Program-made: the position numbers and the translations under genes
In this document: positions 59,440-64,000 of the stretch, piece after piece
Layout of the letters: each line of letters opens with the position of its first letter
Position numbering within the stretch: position 1 is the first letter of the stretch
The notes under the pieces: generated by a model
Told to the model about the DNA's origin: nothing
What the model saw: only the letters and a program-made list of their open reading frames with translations
Database searches by the model: none
Assembly (NCBI RefSeq): GCF_024679095.1
Contig: NC_066515.1
Coordinates: 22,810,217 to 22,874,216, forward strand
DNA from: Eriocheir sinensis
Lineage: Eukaryota; Arthropoda; Malacostraca; Decapoda; Varunidae
Direction: 5' to 3'
Length of the DNA stretch: 64,000 nt

Positions 59440-60720
59440 TACTCCACTACTTTGTCTGTACGCAATTTATGGCTTCTAATTAATAACTCTTACCGAAGAG
59501 ACAATATTTATTTTCCGATGATGCATGGTTGATATATTTTTTTCCCGAACATGTAGACCTCCATCGCTCTAAATGAAAACAACAAAACAAATGTCATTAG
59601 AACACCTTTGAATTAAATGGTAAAAAATTACTTCCATGTGTTTGAATATTGCAATCTCTGACTCTGTTCTTTCTGTCTAATTTACTGATAGGTCCGGCAA
59701 TTACCATTATGCACGGGGATGTTTACCACACCTTTATCTTCTGCCTCTTTTCCAGCAGGGTGTCGCCACGTTCCTCAGATGTATGTACGCAATTAACTTT
59801 TTTATATCAGGTTTATATAATTACGAGTAAGTAACTGAAATTATTGAAACAATAACACTTATAGCAACCCTAGATTTACACATAAAATTCAAAGCTGACT
59901 TAAGTTTGACGTAACAGTTTTTTGTGCTCTTTTCATGTTTATTTATTCGCAGTACTGTAAAAATATTTCTTTAAATATTTTATATACCAAAGCTTTAACT
60001 TTAGTCGTCTTTTCTGCTTGAGAAATTCACTTCAGCAAGATGATTTTTCTTATATGTATTTATTGACAGACAGATAGATAGATAAAAAGATAGATATAGA
60101 TAATTTTTACAATGCAAAATCATATATATTTCCAAAATGGTGTTTGGGGTCTGCAAAGAAAATTTCGTGTATTTCCTTCTTTCATCTGTTGACTGTTTCT
60201 CCTTTACTTCTTTCTCCTCTCTTGGAGAACGAAGGTACATACATGACTTGAGTGGATACGAAAAGGTTAAGTGGAAGCTGGATGGAATCTCTGAGGCTTG
60301 TACTGCGTTCTGGTATCCACTGTACCTTGGATCTCTATCTTGGATTCGGTCTGCTTATCTTGGTCTAGTTTTTGGCCTTACTCCTGGTCCTCCTGCCCTG
60401 CTGTCCTCCCTGGAGGCTTAAGGTCTGCGGGCATGTGTATTAGTGGTGACGTGGCGACTTTATGTGCACGTAATTGTCGGTTCCCTTAAGTTACGGCGCT
60501 CAATTAGTGTAGGATGTTTGCGTTTCTTGCAGTCTGCATTACGAACGTTACCTGTGGGAGCGTGACGTGCTAATGGTCACCTGCGTCACCGGGCCCAACT
60601 AAGCCAGCACCAGGTGACGTACTCCCGCCTCACCTGCCGCCCGCCGTGTCACACCGTCACCGCCTGGCTGCGTTTTCTTCGTCACCTGGACACTCGCTCT
60701 GCCCTAATTGCCGGTAAGCT
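59440..60720. other. Unique sequence, no gene supported
   Basis: AT-rich to about 60120 with a short GATA tract at 60068-60100. A 94-codon frame at 60137-60421 has no domain. From 60540 to 60720 it is GC-moderate with several CACCTG, GTCACC and GTGACG words. Confidence 0.4.
60703..60714. promoter_or_regulatory. CCTAATTGCCGG motif (copy 2)
   Basis: Exact 12-mer match to 8403-8414. Confidence 0.25.
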
Positions 60721-60721
60721 T

Positions 60722-60958
60722 TAAAGAATCAGACGCCGTTGTAAGCAGAAAGCAATAGCAGCGTCCATTTAAGTCGTTGTTCTCTTACCCCGTTTTGTTC
60801 TCCACATGCACAATGGTTTTGCCTAATCCCCTTCGAGCCCTGAACAATTAGACGCCTTAGTAAGTACTCGTAGAAAGCAATAACAATGCCGTCCATATAC
60901 ATCACAGGGAAGGAAAATGTTTGCCGCATAAGAGAAAATCAGTGTTGTTGTCTTGTTT
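60722..60958. repeat. ~119-bp diverged tandem duplication
   Basis: AGACGCC followed by GTAAG, AGAAAGCAATA and GTCCAT occurs at 60731 and at 60850. Confidence 0.75.
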
Positions 60959-60959
60959 C

Positions 60960-61690
60960 AGTCATTCGCCAGACAATTTCAGGTGTTTAACGGAGCCGCA
61001 TGTCGCTCTGGAATTGTGCAGGCAAGTGTTTTAAGTGGAGGAATTTTTATAAACCTTTCAACTTCATTAAATTATGAAACAACACGGGCATAGTTTTCAC
61101 TGTCAGTTTCATCATCGTGCTCAGGATTACTTTTTCATTAATAGTAAACATAAACAAGCATTTTTCTAACACTATATTCAGATAACAAACTAATCATAAT
61201 ATTATTTCACACTGTTAACGACCTATAACTTGTTTACCAGCATTAATAGGTGCATCATTATTATTATATATAAAAAAAATCTACAAAACGTTTTTTAATC
61301 CATGTCAGAGGGAATGAAAGGCTCACAATAATTTTCCTTAATAAAAAGTTTTGGCATAAGTGAAAAAAAGTGCCTGAACCTAATCAAATTTTCATTTTGC
61401 TAACATTCGCATGTCGGTTTCTTCTGTGGTCAGCATAAGAATCGCTTTCGGCTCCAGCGAGGATTCAACAACTACAAGAAAATCAAAGCAAATCGAAATC
61501 TGTCTTCCTTAAGCTGAGGCAAAGAGGGCGGGGGAGAGTCACCGGGACCTTATTAAAACATCATGAGGGCAACTTGTGCATAAAGTCGGCCGAGGTGACT
61601 GTAAGATTATTTAATTGTATACAATCTAGCGCCGGCCAAGCAGCGGCCGGCCGAGGAAATGCAAGGAAAACAATAAAACGTGATGAACGA
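60960..61690. other. AT-rich unique sequence, no gene seen
   Basis: No open frame of note and no repeat. A GGCCGGCC palindrome lies at 61645. Confidence 0.45.
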
Positions 61691-61700
61691 GGCGAAATTA

Positions 61701-62045
61701 GAGACTCGGTATATTTGTTCACTGGACTGTTTATCCCGACCCGGCCCCTAAGAAGAGGAGGAAGAAGAGGAGAAGCAGGAGAAGGAGGAGACAGAGTAGG
61801 AGGAGAAAGGGGAGCAAAACGAAGAAGAAAAGAGAGGTATTCAGATTATAATGACAAAAAATCAAGAATAGAGACTCGGTATATTTGTTCACTTGTCTGT
61901 TTATCACGACCCGGCCGCTAAGGAGAGGAGGAAGAAGAGGAGAGGCAGGAGAAGGAGGAGACAGAGTAGGAGGAGGAGGAAGGGGAGCAGAGTGAAGAAT
62001 AAAAAAGAGGTATTCAGATTATAATGAAAAAAAAAATCAAGAATA
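61701..62045. repeat. 170-bp tandem duplication with GGA content
   Basis: GAGACTCGGTATATTTGTTC starts at 61701 and 61871. Both units continue through CGACCCGGCC, then GGAGGAAGAAGAGGAG, then GGTATTCAGATTATAATGA and ATCAAGAATA. The units are highly similar. Confidence 0.97.
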
Positions 62046-62275
62046 GGCCAAGGTGTTGAAAACCAGGAAGCTAATTTCAAGATTCTCCGCCAAGATAACA
62101 GAGTAAAAAGCTTCGGCCATTTCCTCCTATGTAATTTCTTGCACTCGCCGCGTCCCGCATCTCAAGATTGGAACAGGAGCAATCTTAGAATATGGATGTT
62201 GCATAATATTCTGCCTCTGTTTCATATCTGCATGTTATTAATGGATATTGCAATTTCTTATGATGTCTGACTGCA

Positions 62276-62404
<129 letters not shown>

Positions 62405-62453
62405 CAAATAGTTTTTTTTCCCAAGCACAACCTACCTGGGGAACTATGATCGC

Positions 62454-62473
62454 AACACACACACACACACACA

Positions 62474-62507
<34 letters not shown>

Positions 62508-62508
62508 A
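62454..62508. repeat. (AC)n microsatellite
   Basis: About 55 bp of AC with one ATAC interruption. Confidence 0.97.
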
Positions 62509-62697
62509 TTAGTCGCCTTCAGCACCTTAGGTTAAAACAGCACTTCGCTAAATGGAACTCGTGCGTCGCTTCATGGAAACAGGTTCAGATTGCTTTCAAA
62601 ATTTAGTAGGCGAAGGGAAGGGAGGCGATTATTGGTTGCTCCTTGTCAAAGGTGTTGCCGGCGCCCTTTGTCCGTGTTATTTTGAGCTTTGTCGTCG

Positions 62698-62885
62698 TCA
62701 TCATCATCATCGTCATCATCATTATCATTGTCATCATCTTCACATTCGTCGTTTATATTTTGTCATTTTTTTGTTTTTTTTCTATTTATTTTACTTCCTT
62801 TTCCTCTTTCTCGTTCCCTGCCTCCTCTTCCTCCGCTTCCTCCTCCTCGTTCTCCTCCTCCTCCTCCTCCTCCTCCTCCACTACT
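62698..62885. repeat. (TCA)n and (TCC)n trinucleotide tracts
   Basis: TCA/TCG at 62698-62745 and TCC at 62835-62880. Confidence 0.93.
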
Positions 62886-63235
62886 ACCACTAATCAATCA
62901 GTATCTTCATCATCCTTTTATTTCTTCTGTTGAGTGAGTATTTCAGTGAACTCCAGATTTTTTGCAGTGAAATGTATAGTTTCTGAGCAGTCACAGTCTC
63001 CCTCAGCCCCCTACTAAGAAATTTAAGTTATCATATAGAGTATAGACAAAGAACATTTAATATGCACTGCAGCAGGCACGTCAACAACGAAATACAGGTT
63101 TAAAAGTGACTATGATGGTTTGAATAGGATTTTTTAGATATGATGTCTTATAATAAAACCGGTAATGATGACGCTATATTTTAAGTTCAGTTCAAAAGAG
63201 GGAAGAGAGCACCACAAACAAAACGGGAAAATTGA

Positions 63236-63530
63236 GTGGTGGAAAAAGAACTAGACTCAATATCCTATACTGTCCAAACCCCTTATGCAAGAGTTAACCA
63301 GCAACTCCATTCTTTCATCCCCTTCACTGGTAAACTCGGGAGCCTTCCTTCGTCTGTATTTTCTCCTGCCTATGACTTGACCTCTCCACCCGAAGTTGAC
63401 CTCTCTTTTCGCTACTCTATACTTGTCGCTATAAGGGAGGAACAGTTAGCGGTCTTTTTTTCTACATTTTCTTTTTCTTGCCTCTTAGTTGCTCTCTGTG
63501 CTGTAAAATAAAATAGACTAAGAGTGCTCT
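63236..63530 (+). mobile_element. 3'-terminal remnant of a non-LTR retrotransposon
   Basis: The frame reads …YTVQTPYARVNQQ, LHSFIPFTGKL, GSLPSSVF, SPAYDLTS…. This resembles the C-terminal end of LINE-type reverse-transcriptase polyproteins, where I would expect a motif of the form SFIPxTxxLWNSLPxSVFPxxYDL. Here the Trp-Asn of that motif is missing, with a short deletion at about 63334. No RT catalytic motif (YxDD) is present, so only the last about 90 codons survive in a 5'-truncated copy. The frame ends at a TAA at 63509-63511, followed by an AATAAAATA-rich tail, fitting a LINE 3' end. Similar GAGGGAAGAGAG words lie on both sides (63198 and 63573) and might be flanking duplications. The family name is inferred from motif memory. 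Confidence 0.5.
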
Positions 63531-64000
63531 GGTTTTATTTCAAGCATTATCCACACAATCCACAAAGTCAAATGAGGGAAGAGAGGGAGCGAAACCAAAA
63601 AAAGTTAATTGTTAAGTTAGCTCGTTTGATAGATTAGGTTGATATATAACTTTATTTACAGAGGCTCGCCCGCCACCTGCTCCCTTTTTTTGCGGATTAG
63701 TATTACAGTTCATGATGTATGTTTTTATCATATTAATATACACGTCTTTAAGGAGCAAAGTTCCGTGTACACGCTCATTGATTACCCGCAACATTGGTAA
63801 TTATATGTTGACTTTGCAATTACTCTGACATTTTCTCGTGTAAAAAATGTTGATACTTAAGTGGAAATTCTGATACTAAATATTTCGCTCAGCTACAGTG
63901 CAGGTTATATAGTCTTCTAATAAGATGATAAGAGGAGCCAGTGGACTAAACAACCCAATTACAGCCAAATAAAATAGGGACAAGGGTGCGCGTGGCCTTC
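63530..64000. other. Unique AT-rich sequence, no gene seen
   Basis: Sequence downstream of the retrotransposon remnant. Nothing else is recognised. Confidence 0.4.

Noticed and set aside
60137..60421. 94-codon frame at the edge of an AT-rich region
   Set aside because: It contains short internal word repeats (CTTGGATC, TATCTTGG) and no domain.

Overview
This window looks like gene-poor nuclear DNA of an arthropod, most likely a decapod crustacean and possibly a crab. The reasons are the exceptional density of long (GA/CT)n, (GT/CA)n and trinucleotide microsatellites, the lack of any long intact reading frame, and a degraded piece of non-LTR retrotransposon whose protein (…HSFIPFTGKL…SLPSSVF…AYDL…) resembles the C-terminal end I associate with elements common in decapod genomes. 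There is no prokaryotic operon structure, rRNA, convincing tRNA, CRISPR array or telomeric repeat. The species call is inference; no search could be run.

Layout. 0-5 kb: paired (GT)n tracts, a 163-bp tandem duplication, a long (CA)n and a complete hAT-type MITE with perfect 8-bp target-site duplications. 5-13 kb: (GA)n tracts, a G-rich GGGAAG array and three sets of 147-169-bp tandem duplications. 13-15 kb: the only exon-like segment I would defend (13902-14046), which encodes a hydrophobic membrane-spanning stretch between plausible splice sites. 16-22 kb: G-rich and purine-rich degenerate arrays, a 152-bp four-unit repeat, a 62-bp repeat and a trinucleotide mosaic. 24-28 kb: very long (GA)n tracts. 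28.8-30.1 kb: a CpG-rich, homeodomain-site-rich block that looks regulatory. 33-46 kb: a (GT)n/(CA)n inverted pair, two more copies of the same MITE, a cluster of GATA sites, a TAATCC-type palindrome, a GC-box block and a 35-bp minisatellite. 46-52 kb: a 141-bp four-unit repeat, TCC/GGA inverted tracts, long (GT)n and CpG-rich blocks. 53-64 kb: very long (CT)n tracts (up to about 219 bp), (CA)n/(CT)n compounds, two further duplications and the retrotransposon fragment.

Genes do not work together here in any visible way. The window is best read as intergenic or large-intron sequence holding one possible exon, several candidate regulatory blocks, three MITE copies, one retrotransposon remnant and many tandem repeats. 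The most informative structures are the MITE family with intact insertion footprints, the recurrence of unrelated tandem duplications with units of about 140-170 bp, the strand polarity of the dinucleotide repeats, the inverted microsatellite pairs and the paired CAGGTG motifs. I found no evidence of a new multi-gene system.
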